From Antennarius striatus (taxonomy: Eukaryota > Chordata > Actinopteri > Lophiiformes > Antennariidae), in NCBI RefSeq assembly GCF_040054535.1, contig NC_090795.1, positions 6,547,501 to 6,611,500 on the forward strand: a DNA stretch of 64,000 nt. The letters are read 5' to 3'. Below the pieces are notes generated by a model. That model made no database searches and was not told the DNA's origin. It saw nothing but the letters and a program-made list of their open reading frames with translations. This document shows positions 1 to 19,239 of the stretch, in pieces. Numbering within the stretch: the stretch's first letter is position 1; the number at the start of each line of letters is the position of its first letter. The position numbers and the translations under genes were made by a program.

Positions 1-3000
1 TTGCTGGTTTGTTTAAAAATGCATAAACCTTTGATGCTCTTCTGTCAAACACCTCGCAAACTGGCAGGAAGCATAATTCAGGAAGCTTGACAGTAAATCA
101 TTATGGACAAAACCTGATCTGCCTGTCAGATAGCCAATTACTGGTGATGAATGCCAACCAGAAGAGGGCGAAATATGCAGAAAGGCATTGTAAGAGCCGG
201 GCTTGGTTCCCTGTCTGCAACCCCAGAAACACTCAGCTGTTATCTGAACACTTTCTCCTGCTATCACTTCACCTTCTCTCTTTCTTCCTTGACCCCTACC
301 TTCCTCTGACCATATTGATCTGTTTAGACAGTGTCAGTTTGGCTGAACGGATGCTCAATTAAACCTGGCTCTGGGTGCGCTTGAGGCCGCTCTCCACAGA
401 CCAATCAGAAACAGGCTTTAGAGCAGCAGCAGCATCCTGCGGCTGTGTGGCAGGCGGTCTTTTCGCTATGAGGAGACTGTGGCTTTTGAAGCATTAATAA
501 GTCACCACTCATTCTCTGCCATTGAATGCCGATGTGTCAAGATCCACAGGAAAGGGCTAGTGATGTAATCCCACAAGAACGCTGCATATTTCAATGGAAT
601 CAAGTAGAATCAGGGGGGCAGTCATTCATCTGATGGACTCAAGTATGATATGTTTGAAAGTTAGCTGTAGGTGAATATGTACACAAGATTTAAAAGCTGC
701 TTTAAGATGGATGTTCTATTGTTATTCTGCAAAAAGCCTTCATTCCAATCAATATAAATTGCATTACTGTAGCGCGATGACAAACAAACTGATCAGGATG
801 GAGGTGGACAGGGGAGAAACTCATTTATAAAGAATTTATTTTAAATCCTGCTGCAGTCGTCTCTTTAGAGCCAATGGTGGACATTTTGAAGAAGCGTTCT
901 CTCTATAACAAGGAACCGCAGCTACAGGCTACACTTGAGACAACATTCAAACATAAGACTTGCCCACAATACTGTCAAGCATACAGTTCAAAGCACAAAC
1001 ACATAAAGCGAAGCGCAGAAAAAAAAGACAAGCCATGCTGTGCAGCAGAACCAGTGAGCAGCATGACAAAATACTTCACTGAGACGTTTGGAGTTTTTCA
1101 TTTGCAGAAGGCACAACTACTGGAAATGCATTCATTAAAATTGGCCAATCACGAGGAAGTACATGAAAAGAGGAACGCTAAAACTGGGAATACACGTAAA
1201 CATACTGGAAACACAAGTACTGAATCATAATATTTCAACATACTTTGGCTTGAACTAATTTGAAACAAATCCCACAAATATATAAATACGACATACAGTC
1301 AAACCGAGGCTAATTTACAGTCACCCCCCCCCCCCCCCCCGGTTAAATCTGCAATCTGAGAAAAGGTTTTAGAATTCATAGTCAGCCTGAGTGGGAGTAA
1401 AAGAGTACACCCACATTATTTTTCCTGTGGCCTCTCTGAGGGAGGATTGCGGTGCGATTGCATCTCCTTCACTGTGTCTCACAAGCCATCTACAAGACGC
1501 CACCTAATTTAATTACCAGTTTGCTGATTTTGAAAACGGAATCCAATGTGGTCTAATATTTCCACAGAGGTAAGGCTCTGATAATCCAAGTTATCAAAAT
1601 TCACTTGTAATTTTATGTCTTCATGAAAACAAGCCAAAAGCAGGGAAAAGCTCATTGAACATATTACATTTAGGATGAAAACAGTCACTTCAGTATCAAC
1701 TGTGAATCCTTTACTGACCGACTACCTTCGACTCCTGCTTTTATTGATGTTCTTTGTTCTTTTTTTGATGCTGATTCTTCCCTGCAACGTCATAAATAAA
1801 ATTCTCTCAAGTTAACTCTCCTCCCGCTTCCCTTTAACCGGCTTTATGTACTCAATGAGAAACTTTGCCTGGGAAATTTAATCACAGGCTCCTACTGTCT
1901 GGGTCCCGTAAATCATTTCATCTCCTTTCGTATCAGACACAGAGACAAGAATTAACTGAACCCAAAAAGAAAAATCCATCCTTCCTGCAGACGGGCTCAT
2001 TTGCTAATGATGTTCATAAAGAGTCATCAGCGTTCACCAGTTTAACAGCCATGTAAAAACCCATTGAAGCCACTTTAAACAGATGGCATATAACATTTAC
2101 TAAGATTTAGTGGTGGTGATGAACTATTATCCTATACTAGAGCCAAGTTAACTTTTCTCCCTATTTTAAGCTTCAGGCTACGCTAAGCTTACCATTCGAC
2201 TAATTTACATGACTAGTGAAGAATCTTATTATTCAAAGAACTCTACATCTTTTTGTTTTTAATTTCTTTTATAATCTAAAAATGATAAAACACGAGATTG
2301 TATTGTGATTAAAATCAAAAGTTGTTATTGATTGTTGGTAAAACAATGAGAAAATCAAGGAGACATGAACATGATGACAATTTAATGCATCGGCAAACAA
2401 CTAAGGCAGTCACTGCAGTGTTTCTGGCAAGTCCATCGTGTTTTAAACTTTTAAAGCAAAAAAAAAAAAAATCTGAACAGAGCAACAAGAACAAAAGTTA
2501 CAACAACACATTATTTGCTACTTACAATATGACATCCTGTTATATTTTAAAAACATAAATGAATAGAAGCTTTAACTTCCACTTCAGGCCTGTTAATCTA
2601 CAACCTGGGACCCAGGCCAATCCTGCATATAGAAATAAGCAAATCAGTCAAGTCGCATACTCTTGGAAGAAAAACACCCGACCCTTCAAATCAGCTGCCC
2701 GGTACAGTATTAGACTGGAGTAATGAAGATGTGTCTGATGCTCTTGCACTTCCCTGGAGGTGTAGATGATCAGCTTTCTGAGCAGCATTGACTGAAATAG
2801 GCTCATAAATCTCTAATATGGACCTGCAACTCAGAGTATTTCAAAATGCTGCACTGAATATTGACTTCTGTGTGCACACACAGCTATGCAATATGTTTCT
2901 CAGGAGAGGAAGAAGGCTTCAGAGTCACAAACTAACTTTTAGAATATGCCACCGATGGCCGAGTAAATGATCGTACCCAACACTTAGAGCCAAGTGCAAC

Positions 3001-6000
3001 ACCCAACAGAATGGCAGGTTGTGCCGGGACTCTGAAGCAGCCAAAACTTACAGTAGCTCCCCTCGCTGACTATGCAGCACACCATCCTGCAGGTGTGGTC
3101 CACACATCATAAACACTCTATTAAAGAGCAACAATCTGTTCCAGGAATAACCTCAAAAGCCAAGTGTGCATGAAATCACAGACTTTTTTCTACATTTGTG
3201 CATAATTACAGCTTCTCTGTTTATCTATTCATGCTCCTGCTGGCAACGCAAAGATTTTCTGACCAGTGAGGGAATAGTGACATTTTAACATGCAATTAGT
3301 AAATCCCACCATCTGGAGGTGGTCTCCGTCTATGCTTCAATTAAAATCATACATCATATCGCTATAAGAGAGACTCGTGTGCAGTAGGACGGAGGTTTTA
3401 AAAATCTGAAGGTTAATGGAGTTTGCGAAACATAAAGCACACGGTCCAAACTGTCTTGCTGCAGCCTTGAGATGACATTGGAGCTATGAAATAGGAGAAT
3501 GGTTAGAAGAAAAAAAACACACACGCCGACTAAAAAATAATGAGTTTGTAAGTTTAAACCATTTAAGAGAAGCAAACAGTACCTCCCCGCTCTCTGGCCT
3601 AAATTGTTGAGTTATTAAATCATGTGAAAGGAGCAAAAATGAGGCTTTTCATTTCCCTGTGGCACTGGTGCACACTTACACAGAACAATAATGATTTATG
3701 TTTCTTATGGAAGAACTCACAATGCAAAACAAAGAACCTACAGTCAATAGATCCTACAACATTAGCTGGAACGGATATCATAACAAACAACACTTTTTCT
3801 TTAGGAATAACCTGAGGCTGATAGTTTATTTAGTTTCAATATACCTGTACCCTATTGTATATTAGAGTCATTTTTTATCTTCAAAGTTTGGTGAATATAT
3901 TGTTTGTTGTGTTGGATTTTTTTTTTTTTTAAAGGTGCACTTATTTTAGTAGTAACATTGAAGTTTTTGTAAGATCTTACAGTTTTCAATTGGCTGGTAT
4001 TATAAAACAGCACATAAAATACATACTATATTCATCAACAACTGTGAATTTTCAATTTGGGTAAATGTGGAATTATTCTAAAATTTAATTTAACCAGGCA
4101 CTTGAGCATCTAAACACAGTATTTTAAATTTCCTCAATATGCACTATATATCAAACTCAAAGAGGTTTCTATATGCGGCCAAACATTGACATTGGGATCT
4201 TTGTGTGGTCTAAGTATCTGTCGACACTTATGCTGTGGCAGTGGTGAGCTAAAGTGAGATTCAACCTAATCTGATTAAGGTAAACAGCTCGTCCACTGAT
4301 ACCTGTCAGCTTGTGAAAATATCAGAGCAAAGCTTGTGTGATTTGCAGAGCAAAGGAGGAGGTTGGCTGGCCCGTGGCTCCCTGTGCATTATTAGTCCAG
4401 CCATTACATTTTGTTGCATCAGATTGTAACGAGTAAAACGGCTGCCAAATGAAAAATCTTCTTTCAGCCTCCTGTGCGCTTCTGAACTACTTTCTGTGAA
4501 AAGTCCAGCTATAAATTAGGACAACACGTCTGTTTTGTCTCATAAAAACTATATTATGAGACAACAAAACATCTGAGTGTGTTAACAAGTATTTATCAGA
4601 TAAAGATCATGTCCCAAATAGGGCGGATTAGAGCATAAATAGCTTTGTGTATCCTGTGGAAGTATGACATGTTCGAATTTGTTCATGTGCTCCATCTGAA
4701 GAAAGAAACCACCCACATTGTGATTCCAGCCATCACCTCATTTAACATAATCCACAATGCATAAAGATAGAACGTCCACCTGTCAGAGAAGAAAGTGGCT
4801 CTAATGAGTTTCTACCTTTTACTCGGGGTTGGAATGTGACTGAAACTGAAAATAGCTTGGCCATGATCTGAAATACCGAGTATGTGTGTGTATGTCTGTT
4901 TTGTCCTACCAGGTCAGTCGCTGCACCTAGATGTCAACTTGCAGGAGTAATTGTTCAATTCCACATGCCATTTGGGATTTACTGAACAATGCATGCAGGA
5001 TGACGCAGTTAAGTACGTGGAGGAAATACATTTAAAAAATGTGCTTGAAGGACAGTTTTATCTTTAATAAAAACAAGGTCTTGCTGCAGCACAGCCAGAA
5101 ATGAAGCCGGATGTTTTCCTGCTTCAACTGATTTCTTTATGGTATTTTAATGATGAAAGCTGCACCATAGGGTATTCTGATGAGGAACAATCATGTGTTG
5201 GAACTTGGATGAAATTGCTATGATCCTGCAGGTCAGTCTCGGTCAAGTGTCAAGCCCAAAAATAAACATGAAGGCATAGAAAATAAAAGCCAAAATTTCA
5301 CGTGTGTTGTATTTATCCAATTATATTGAAGTAAACAAATCAAGACCATGACTGAAATCATGTCAGTGAGTCAGAAAGCTTCATGTATGTCATTGTTGCT
5401 CAGCAGCGGGTGATGCAGGAAGGTGACCTTTTCTCCAGAGAAAGAGCACTGAGTGTAGCAGGACGTCCCTCTGGCCTCTAGGCACCCCAGGGTTCTGTGG
5501 AACGGGTGCTGCTGGGAAGAATACCGAGGACTCTGGGCTCTAAACAACCACACCCTCCTGCTGTGATCTCCCACATGCACCTACTCTACACCCCCCACAT
5601 ATTTGTGCAGACAGCACTCACAGCACAACAACACCGACTTCAAGTAATGTGGATGTAGATCAGAATCAACAGCCTGAACAGAAAAAATTAATGCAAACCG
5701 GAAAGCTCCTGACTCATGAAGGGGATTTCTCATTGATGCCATCGCCACATGGTGAGCCTCTTGTGCAAAAACAGCAAGAGACAGTGTTTTCACTCAGCCC
5801 TACAGTAATCTGTACAGCAGCTGTTGTACTGTTGTACTGTTGTTTCAGGCCCTTTGTACACAAGTGAGATGATGATATATATTGACTATGACTGTTAGTA
5901 AAAGACCTATGTATTAATGCAGGATAGTCTGGAGCAGGAGGAAGATGAGTGATGGGAGGATATCAACCCACCCTCAACCCCTGTGAAAAATAATTTGACA

Positions 6001-7209
6001 CTGTTCTAAATGGACAGTCTTTGTCTAGTATGAACTGGATCACTTATGAAATGAACTTCTACATTATGATAACACCCAATAAATACATCAGGAAATAAAC
6101 AAACTACGCATGAAAGACAGCTTTCATGCGTAGTTTGATCTATTGTAGTTTAAAAGTCAACAAATGGTCCCCACCAAAGCCCAGTTCCACCTATAGTGAT
6201 AATTTTGCAAACAATTTTGAAAGTTATTTCTCATCTTTTTGGATAGCGTTAAATATATGTTTAATCAATGTCATGAAGGAGGAAAACCCTGAAAAGATTT
6301 TTCTTTTTTTCCTTTTCAATGAAAATTTGAACGGTAGGAGTGAATTGGTCTTTCTTGATGTTGCAATACTGCTGAAACACTTCAGGCAGATTTCTATGAT
6401 CATCAATTGTTGGCTATTGGTTCTAATTTTGTTATTGTCAAGTACTATACAAGGATGATGAAGGACAATATATTATCAGTGTCGTCCCTGCTGTTGAGAT
6501 GAAGCACACATCATGTGAATTAAACTACACAGGCCTCTGCGTTACTACACTTTACTTTTTGTCTTAATAGACGCGTAAAAACACAACCCGTCTGCAAACA
6601 CCTGCACACTTGAACGTGTTGCTTCTTCATATTTTGAAATTGTCAGCTTTCACGGCCAAACTGTTGATTATGAAGCCTGACCTTTGCTGCTGTTTGTTAT
6701 TGTTAGTACACCAGGCATTTCAGTCCCACTAATGCGCACAGGGACGTCAGGCAGAGCAAGGGGAAAGGATTAGAGTACCCGCCCCCTGTAGTAAAACAAG
6801 CTCTCTCCACACTGTTTATTACAAAAAATATGCTATTTCTAAAGTCGTAAAATTTGTTATATTTCTAATATATCCTCTTTTAAGTGAATAAATATCCTGG
6901 TGATAGGTTACGCACTCCTAAGATAATATATGCTTTATCATCTGGCATTTGGTTCCTAATGTTTCTCCGCTTCAGCCGAACAATGGAGGTTTTAGCGTCG
7001 ATACTCCAGGCTTTGCTTTTGCAGTCCTGAGCCGGATATATTTCTGCACTGACGGCTGCAGAAATATGAATCGATAAAACAGAACTGTTAGTAAAAAAAA
7101 ATAAAAAGAAATAAATATTATAATAAAAAGAAATATAAAACAAACGCGTCAAAATAATAATTAAAAAAAAAAAAAAAAAAAAACACCCGCGTTTTTCTGC
7201 GCGTCTTAC
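1..7209 (-). other. ctdspl: ctdspl intron 1 (continues past left edge)
   Basis: I found no convincing coding exon on either strand. The open frames present are short, repeat-like or lack splice context. Visible items are a 17-base poly-C run (1324-1340), a near-consensus CTCF-like motif (158-170), a perfect 17-bp hairpin (6100-6137) and a 21-base poly-A run (7163-7183). By the orientation of the exon at 7210-7285 this is its downstream intron. CTDSPL intron 1 is also very long in mammals. Confidence 0.6.
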
Positions 7210-7285
7210 CTTTATCATGACTTGAAGAAATGCTCTCCTCCTCTTTCGGATTTGCAACCTGTGTTATTATGGACGTGTTGTCCAT
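7210..7285 (-). CDS. ctdspl: First coding exon of a CTD small phosphatase-like gene (ctdspl type), partial
   Basis: Read on the minus strand, an ATG in a good context (TTTCCATGG) opens a 25-codon frame. It ends one base into a codon at a consensus donor (GTAAGA, 7209 downward). The peptide begins MDNTSIITQVANPKEE. The IITQV-NPKE core is the hallmark N-terminus of CTDSPL (SCP3), and related CTDSP1/2 proteins start similarly. These are nuclear Mg-dependent phosphatases of the DxDxT/HAD class that dephosphorylate the RNA polymerase II C-terminal domain and act in REST-linked gene silencing. Only the N-terminus is here; the catalytic domain would lie beyond the left edge. CTDSPL is on human 3p22, the same region as the hhatl/klhl40/zbtb47 group, which supports the call. 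A teleost a or b paralogue cannot be distinguished. Recognition rests on about 12 diagnostic residues and a splice site. Confidence 0.8.
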
Positions 7286-7587
7286 GGAAACGAGATGTTA
7301 TGCACCTTCGGCTACACCGTTTTATTCCCTGGCAAACATTACCAAAGCGTACTACAGTCCCCCGGCTGTGCGCAGGCTACAGCGTCCGCTGCGTGCGGCA
7401 TTAAAATCCCACATCAGTCGCATGCATTCCCCCCGAAGACTACCAAAAGGACAAAATGTCAACGAGAAGAAGAGGAGCGAGCGGTCCAGCATCTGAGATG
7501 ACAGTCCGACTTGCAGGAGACAAACAACGCGTCAGTCCTGCGTTCAAGTGCGTCCGCTGTGGTTGTTGGGGGCAGCATAGCACCCCG

Positions 7588-7622
<35 letters not shown>

Positions 7623-7710
7623 GGCTTCCCTCCTCACACTACAATATCTGCTGCGTGATACGGTTTTACAGTGTTTACCCAGAGATGGCGACCGTCCTCC
7701 TGCCATAGAG
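7286..7710 (-). promoter_or_regulatory. ctdspl: ctdspl 5' leader and promoter region with CAG/CTG tract
   Basis: This GC- and CpG-richer stretch lies directly upstream of the ctdspl ATG and stands out from the AT-rich surroundings. It contains (CTG)10 on the plus strand (7589-7620), which is CAG on the transcript strand. A minus-strand upstream frame begins at ATG 7706 and ends at 7440. It reads the triplet tract as about ten alanines and stops before the main ATG. The transcription start cannot be located from sequence alone. Confidence 0.5.
7589..7620. repeat. (CTG)10 trinucleotide microsatellite
   Basis: Ten CTG units plus CT on the plus strand, without interruption. It lies in the probable 5' leader of ctdspl, where the RNA would carry a CAG-type tract. 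Confidence 0.95.
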
Positions 7711-10700
7711 GGCCATGCAAGCTCAACTACAACAACACACTTTCTACAATCCTCTTTAGTCCGCGCGTAAAACCATCCAACAGCGAGCGGTGGATGGTTA
7801 TTATTTCATGCAGGTTACAGAATAGTAGTAGTTCCAGAAAAGAAAAGAAAAAAAATAAGAAGAATTGAGGCTGTGCTTCCGGACTTGTCCAGAAATTGTT
7901 GGGGAAGTTAATATTTAATGACATACAGGATTTTAGAGTTACTGACTAACATGGGTGTCGCTAGAATCTTTTCCCCCGGGGGAAATGCCCCTGTATTGAT
8001 TGGTTATTTCCCAGTGAAATGTCACATTTGAGCATTAACAGGCTCGCATAAGGCAGTGGATGCAATTAAATCAGTAATAAGATGGGAGGAAAGAAAAAAA
8101 AAGATTTAGATAATAATTGATTTTTTCCAAACTGGCAGCGTTAACCTAAAATACAGGCTCTGATGCACACATACTGCATTCATATTCACGCATGGCAGGG
8201 TGCATGAATGTGAATGCAGTGCATGCCATATTTACTGCACCGCTGCATGCATGAAGGAGTTCATGCATCAGTGCTGCACAAGAATCAGGACAGAAATACA
8301 GTATAGAAACACAATAAAGATTGTTTGAGTGATACACCCAGTGGTTATATACTTCTTAAAAAGTTTGCATTGAAAACGCCAAAAATAGCTTCAATTTAAC
8401 CCCAACTGCTGGGTAAACCTTGGACCAACTCGGCACTGGCCTTGTTGTGTTGTATCAGGAAGGCAATAATAGGCCATTTTATTAGTTAAGGATTACCTTT
8501 TCTTTATGCTAAGAATTATCAAGACACAAGATGGCAATACACAATGACATTAATCAGGGCCGACTTGGCTCTGAATCAATACTGTGATTATTTGACAATA
8601 TTTAACCTTAATGAAGATTAATGAATGATTATTTAATATATTTTTGCACAAGCCTGACAAGGTCCAGACTGTAAATATGCATTACTATTGAAATAGGGTT
8701 ACATTTTATTTTGGTTTTATGTCCAATTAATATATACAGTATCATTCTTACATAGAATCCCCTCCATCTATTTATAGACTAATTAGTAATTTCTTTAACT
8801 TTATAGCTTATTTTGAAATGGACTTGAATCTGTGACACAGATTAATATGTATCTAGATATTTTTACCAGCAGTTGTCTTCGCAGGCTGAGAGTTCATCTA
8901 TACAATTAGTATCCCACAATCTACATCATGCTGCTAATACCCCATGCTTTGAAATGATATCCCCCTGTGCACCAGACATCCACAGCCTCCACATGCATTG
9001 ATAAACAGGCATTGTTCGTGGTATTTCAACCTCAGTGGACTGTAGAATAACAACAGGGCAGATAAAGTGGTTTTCTGGTCAATTGCCAACAGTGATGTGT
9101 CTGAGTATTCACCCCTGTTCTCCTTCGCTGTCACTTCAATGGCGCCGATGCTCGCACAGCCCCGAATGACCTCACCTGAGACTCAAATGTATGACATATG
9201 GACAGAAGGAAAACAACAGTAAGTGCAGGCTGTCATCTGTTGATGCTGCTCATAATTAGTATGTAATCTCAACACAGACATGATGCTGCTCTCAGTTTGG
9301 GTCAGTGTCTGTGTTCTGATGCTGACAATAATGCATGTGTACATATGACACCACAGTTCAGGTCCCTGAGCTACTTAGAGCGATCACAATCACTCCTCAG
9401 CACCTATCTTGTCTAATGTACTCTGTGTGTGTGCCAAGATTGCGTGACCACCTGAAATTACACGACGCTGAGTTAGCTTGTAAGCACAGCTTGGTCACTT
9501 CATGATAAATGAGTACCTCAAGGAGAAAAAGAAACCACTGACTGTTTGGATAATTAATCTGTGCATCTGCAAACATCTGGAGTTTAGAGTCATTAAATAC
9601 TGTATATTAAACAGATGATATTTTGATTATGCATTCATAAACTGCAAACAGGCCAGGCAGTCTTTACAAAGTTGTAACTAATGGCTTTGTAAATGGTGGA
9701 TGAATAATTTTCTTGTCTCTAATAAATCAGTTATATTCCATTAACGGATGCTGCTGCCTCATGTCTGGTAATAGTGCTTTATGCATGCGTCCAGATGGTG
9801 TTATCTTCGTGATTAGTTCAAATTGGCTGCAATCCATGTTTTACATTAAAAATCGATCACATGACATTTATGTAAAAGGTGTTTTTAACAACATGTGTAA
9901 AAAAACAACACAACTTGACTTTCACTCTAATGTTGTTTCCTACATTGATGGCGGCTTTTCCTCATTGGCAAGGCAGAAAACCAGCTGCAACAGAAAGTTA
10001 AGGACTAACATTAACTGATGAGCATTCAGAAACAAAGAAAACAGCGATTACATAACAGGAGTTGTCAATATAGAGATGATGATTAAGATTAGATCATTGC
10101 ATTAGTAAAGTTATAATTGCAATCTACAAATCTGGCGTAAAAAAATGAAATAATCAACTTGGATAAGCAGCAAAACTTGGGCTCTCATATAGAGTTTCTC
10201 CCTCTCTCGCAAGCAAAATGTTATGTCAGTTGTGGGTACTTTTCTTTCAACTTTAATTTAGCTGTGAAGTGATAAGACCACAAGCAGAATGAATTTGGTG
10301 TCATATACTAGAAGATACTACACCGAGTGAAGCACTCACAACATGTCCTCACCTACTTGTTGACTCAGAGAAAGGTGAGTATCAACAGATCCACACATCA
10401 TAATGGACCACTTCAAGTCACTATAGAATGGTGAGTGCTTCACCATCATTGATATCAAATATTGTTGGTCTCTGGCAATCCTTTATGTGAGGGACGTGAA
10501 TAGCACCATCCACGAGTAATACGTTACAGTCGATGAATATTTAAAATAAATGTGGTCTTGATTTTTTCTTTGATAAGACACAGATGAACTCTGTTCAGAT
10601 ACATCTGGAGTGATGTCAGACAGTGGGGCCCTTGAATGTTTTATGAATACTGTATGGGGGTAGTTCAGAAAGGAATCGAAATCTTCTCTCTCTCCCTCTC

Positions 10701-12205
10701 TCTCTCTCTCTGCATAGGCCTCTTTCACATTGTTTCTTCAAAATGCTGAACCTTTGAGCTCCACACCACGTAAGCAATGACATGGTGAGGCCCATACAGG
10801 GACACAGTTTGAGGAAAGATTCTGCTGTGGTCTTACAATTTGAAGCCAATGGTTGCAAATGACTATTGTGTGTGCGTGTGTGTGTGCGTGCGTGTGTGGG
10901 TGTGTGTGTGTGCGTGCGTGTGTGTGTTGATCAGCATGATCCTATAATGTTGCCAATCAACAAACTGTGTATTAACTATGCTTTGTGCAACAGAATCGTC
11001 TCAAATATAACATGAATACATTTGTCTTGTTTGTGGAACCTCGTTTTTAAAACCCTGGTTAGATTGTTAACTCACCATCTATTACACCACAAATCCATTT
11101 ACTCAAACTCTGTAGTGTACTTTAGTGGCAAGAGTTGTCTTTGTAGAAATCATTGGTATTCCTTTGATGCCACCTTGTGGAATGAATCGAAATTAGCTGG
11201 AGGCTATTTTCCCTCATAGTAATGTATGGACTCATGAAACAAACTACATAATGATTTGTCTATATTTTGTTGCAAACTGAATTCCTACATTAAAATGCAC
11301 ACTGATAAATTCTCATGGTTTATGAGGCCTTTTTATATTTGGCCTTAAAAGAGGAGGAGAAGACTGTCATTTTCATTTGATTGCATTTGATTAATGAGCC
11401 TTTCTAGTGCTTGGAAATCTATTGATTTACCTTTTTCATTATCTTTTCAGCTTCACCAAACATATTCACTGTTTGATAAAAAGTGATTCATTATTTTGAT
11501 ATCGACACATGAAAGTAGGTAAGGTACCAGGGTGAATAATAAGATTAATGATTCCTGAATCCCATCTAGGCACTTCATTTTCAGGTTCCTGGTATTGTTT
11601 TTACTGAGAATGCTCAGTACATGAAGAAAACATTTGCTAGCATTATGACTAATATCTGTTTTTCATCTGAAAATTCAAAATGTCTGCCTGCAAAAAGGTA
11701 TATTTGATCAGTGGAATTTAAAAAAATAAGAGTAGAATTTATTAAGTAAATAATCCAACATGGCTACTTGAAGATGTTCACTGTGAAGCGACTCAAAAAA
11801 CAGACGTGTGCTAACTTTTGATGTGAGTACTGACCAAAAAGACCTTTAGAAAGAAGTCATCATTTATCAAATGTCACGACATGCCTTCAGTGATGTTATT
11901 ACATTGACTGAAACAGTGAATGCCAAACATGGTCAATTGTCTGCTAAATCAGGACAGTTTTTAATAAGGTTGAGATGCTGACATTTTATTCTTGTGAATG
12001 TGTGGAGTGTCTGGTATTTGGCTTATGACAGGAATACTGTAATTGACTTCTTTTTGTATGCGGAAAGCTAATTCTGGTAAAACCATTATAGGACTCACTG
12101 TTGGAGGATAATTTATGAAAACAGCTTTATTATTAAGACAGTGATTAAAGTTGCAATTTGAGTTTTTAACAGTTGCACAATAGGGAATGTCATTACATCC
12201 CACTT
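7711..12205. other. Intergenic DNA between ctdspl and gars1
   Basis: No gene was recognised. The region is AT-rich. It holds an imperfect foldback at 8158-8270 with a near-perfect core hairpin (8174-8220), a 13-nt inverted pair around 10326-10443, and a GT-rich microsatellite at about 10867-10928. Open frames here are short and have no family resemblance. Confidence 0.5.
10867..10928. repeat. Imperfect (TG)n microsatellite with CG and GG interruptions
   Basis: Alternating GTGTGCGTG-type sequence of about 60 bp. Interruptions by CG and GG suggest an older, decaying tract. Confidence 0.9.
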
Positions 12206-12614
12206 CAAAGCAGTGATGTATTGTAATTGTCAGTGTTTGTGTGTTCGTCCATTGGTCCGTCCGTCAGTCCGTCAAGTTAGTTAGTCTACCACATATCCTT
12301 GCAACTGTTGCAGATAGAAAGATGAAACAAAAGGCACATTACTCAGGCGGCAAAGGGTATGAAACTGAGATGATGATCTTAACCTTGAGAAAACTAGGTC
12401 AAGGTCAAAATTTAACTTCTGTACACTCAGGAACTGGATAAGATAGAAAGACGAGGGAGAAGGCCAGTGTGAGTAAGACCGTAGATTAAAGCTACTGCTT
12501 TGACCTATGAAAGTAGTTCAGAGTATTAGCTTTGATCTTTGACATATGCAAGTAGGTCAGGGTAAAATTTTGAATTCAGGGGTGTCGTGGGATTTTGCAG
12601 TCTGTGACTGCACT
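12206..12614 (+). repeat. Dispersed repeat, copy A (inverted partner at 22628-23025)
   Basis: About 400 bp matching the reverse complement of 22628-23025 over its length. Shared landmarks are the sequence around GATGTATT and GTCAGTGTT at one end, a run of tandem GTCCGTC units, the AAACTAGGTCAAGGTCA segment, and GGGGTGTCG near the other end. It has no coding capacity. The class is not identified; it looks like a short non-autonomous interspersed element. Confidence 0.75.
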
Positions 12615-13009
12615 GATTCTTGTTTGAATACGAAATTACAGCTCATTAGATCCCATTGTCAGAAATTCCTATACAAACTCAAGATACTGTACATTTGGAC
12701 TATAACAAGATTATTGATTGTGCCATCAGTCTATGGACACCCATTTTAAATAGTGTCAAAAACAACAGCAAAACAGTAAGCTAGAGAAGAGAGATTTACA
12801 GACTGAATCAGTGTCAAAAATATGAAATAAGATTTTTTTTTCTTTTAATAAAAGTCACATTTAAAAGTAGAAAAAATTGAAATACTTAGTCAAAATAAAA
12901 CCAAACCACAATGGATCATTCTGGAAATTACAGTATTTTTTAAACATTTTTCATTATATTTAGGTTATGATTTTAGTTCATAAAATTGTATGTACTAGAA
13001 TCAAGAAGT

Positions 13010-13062
13010 CAAGAAGATGAATGAATGAGTGAATGAATAAATGAATGATTGAATGAAATATA
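13010..13062. repeat. Degenerate (GAAT)n short tandem repeat
   Basis: Tetranucleotide GAAT/GAAA/GAGT units just upstream of the first gars gene. A TTTTATGTTA duplication follows at about 13073-13095. Confidence 0.8.
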
Positions 13063-13216
13063 GACAAAAAATTTATGTTATTTTATGTTATTTTATTTTA
13101 TAACGAATCTGCCGACACGTCTCTACATAGTGAAGCGAAAGTGCTTGACCTGCGCATAGATCGAGTTTACTCAATTCTCCGGATTTCATCATTCCCTTCT
13201 CGCGTTTCGTCGGTCC

Positions 13217-18896
<5,680 letters not shown>

Positions 18897-19233
18897 AAAA
18901 AGACTTGTCTGCCAATCACTCCATGAATTCATAAATCCACAAACTTATTGCACATCCATCAGAAGAAAGAGTGACGAAACTACATTGTGATAAGCTATGG
19001 TGGTGCTCCGAGCGCTCCTTGTGCTGCTAACCATGATATCATCTATTCATCACATGTAACAGTTGTGGAAAGCTTACACAAGACTGGTTCTTTGATGAGC
19101 AAGTTATCATTTTATGACTGTCAGTATGTTTTAAAAGGGAGGACATGCAATCAGGTAGATGGCATCAGTGGAACAAGGCTTCCACCATTCCAGTTTTCAC
19201 CCAGATTGGATTTAGGTACCCTATAACAATTTC

Positions 19234-19239
19234 AATAAA
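19234..19239 (+). terminator. gars1: Polyadenylation signal of gars copy 1
   Basis: AATAAA lies about 340 nt after the stop codon and is the first canonical hexamer downstream. The cleavage site is not determined. Confidence 0.6.

Noticed and set aside
1-7209. miR-26a, which is hosted by a ctdspl intron in vertebrates
   Set aside because: The mature sequence and its reverse complement were looked for by eye and not seen. In mammals the host intron is a later one, which would lie outside this window.
7456-7770. Plus-strand frame with a run of ten alanines in the GC-rich region
   Set aside because: The alanines come from the CTG microsatellite. The supported gene here is on the minus strand, and the frame has no family resemblance or splice context.
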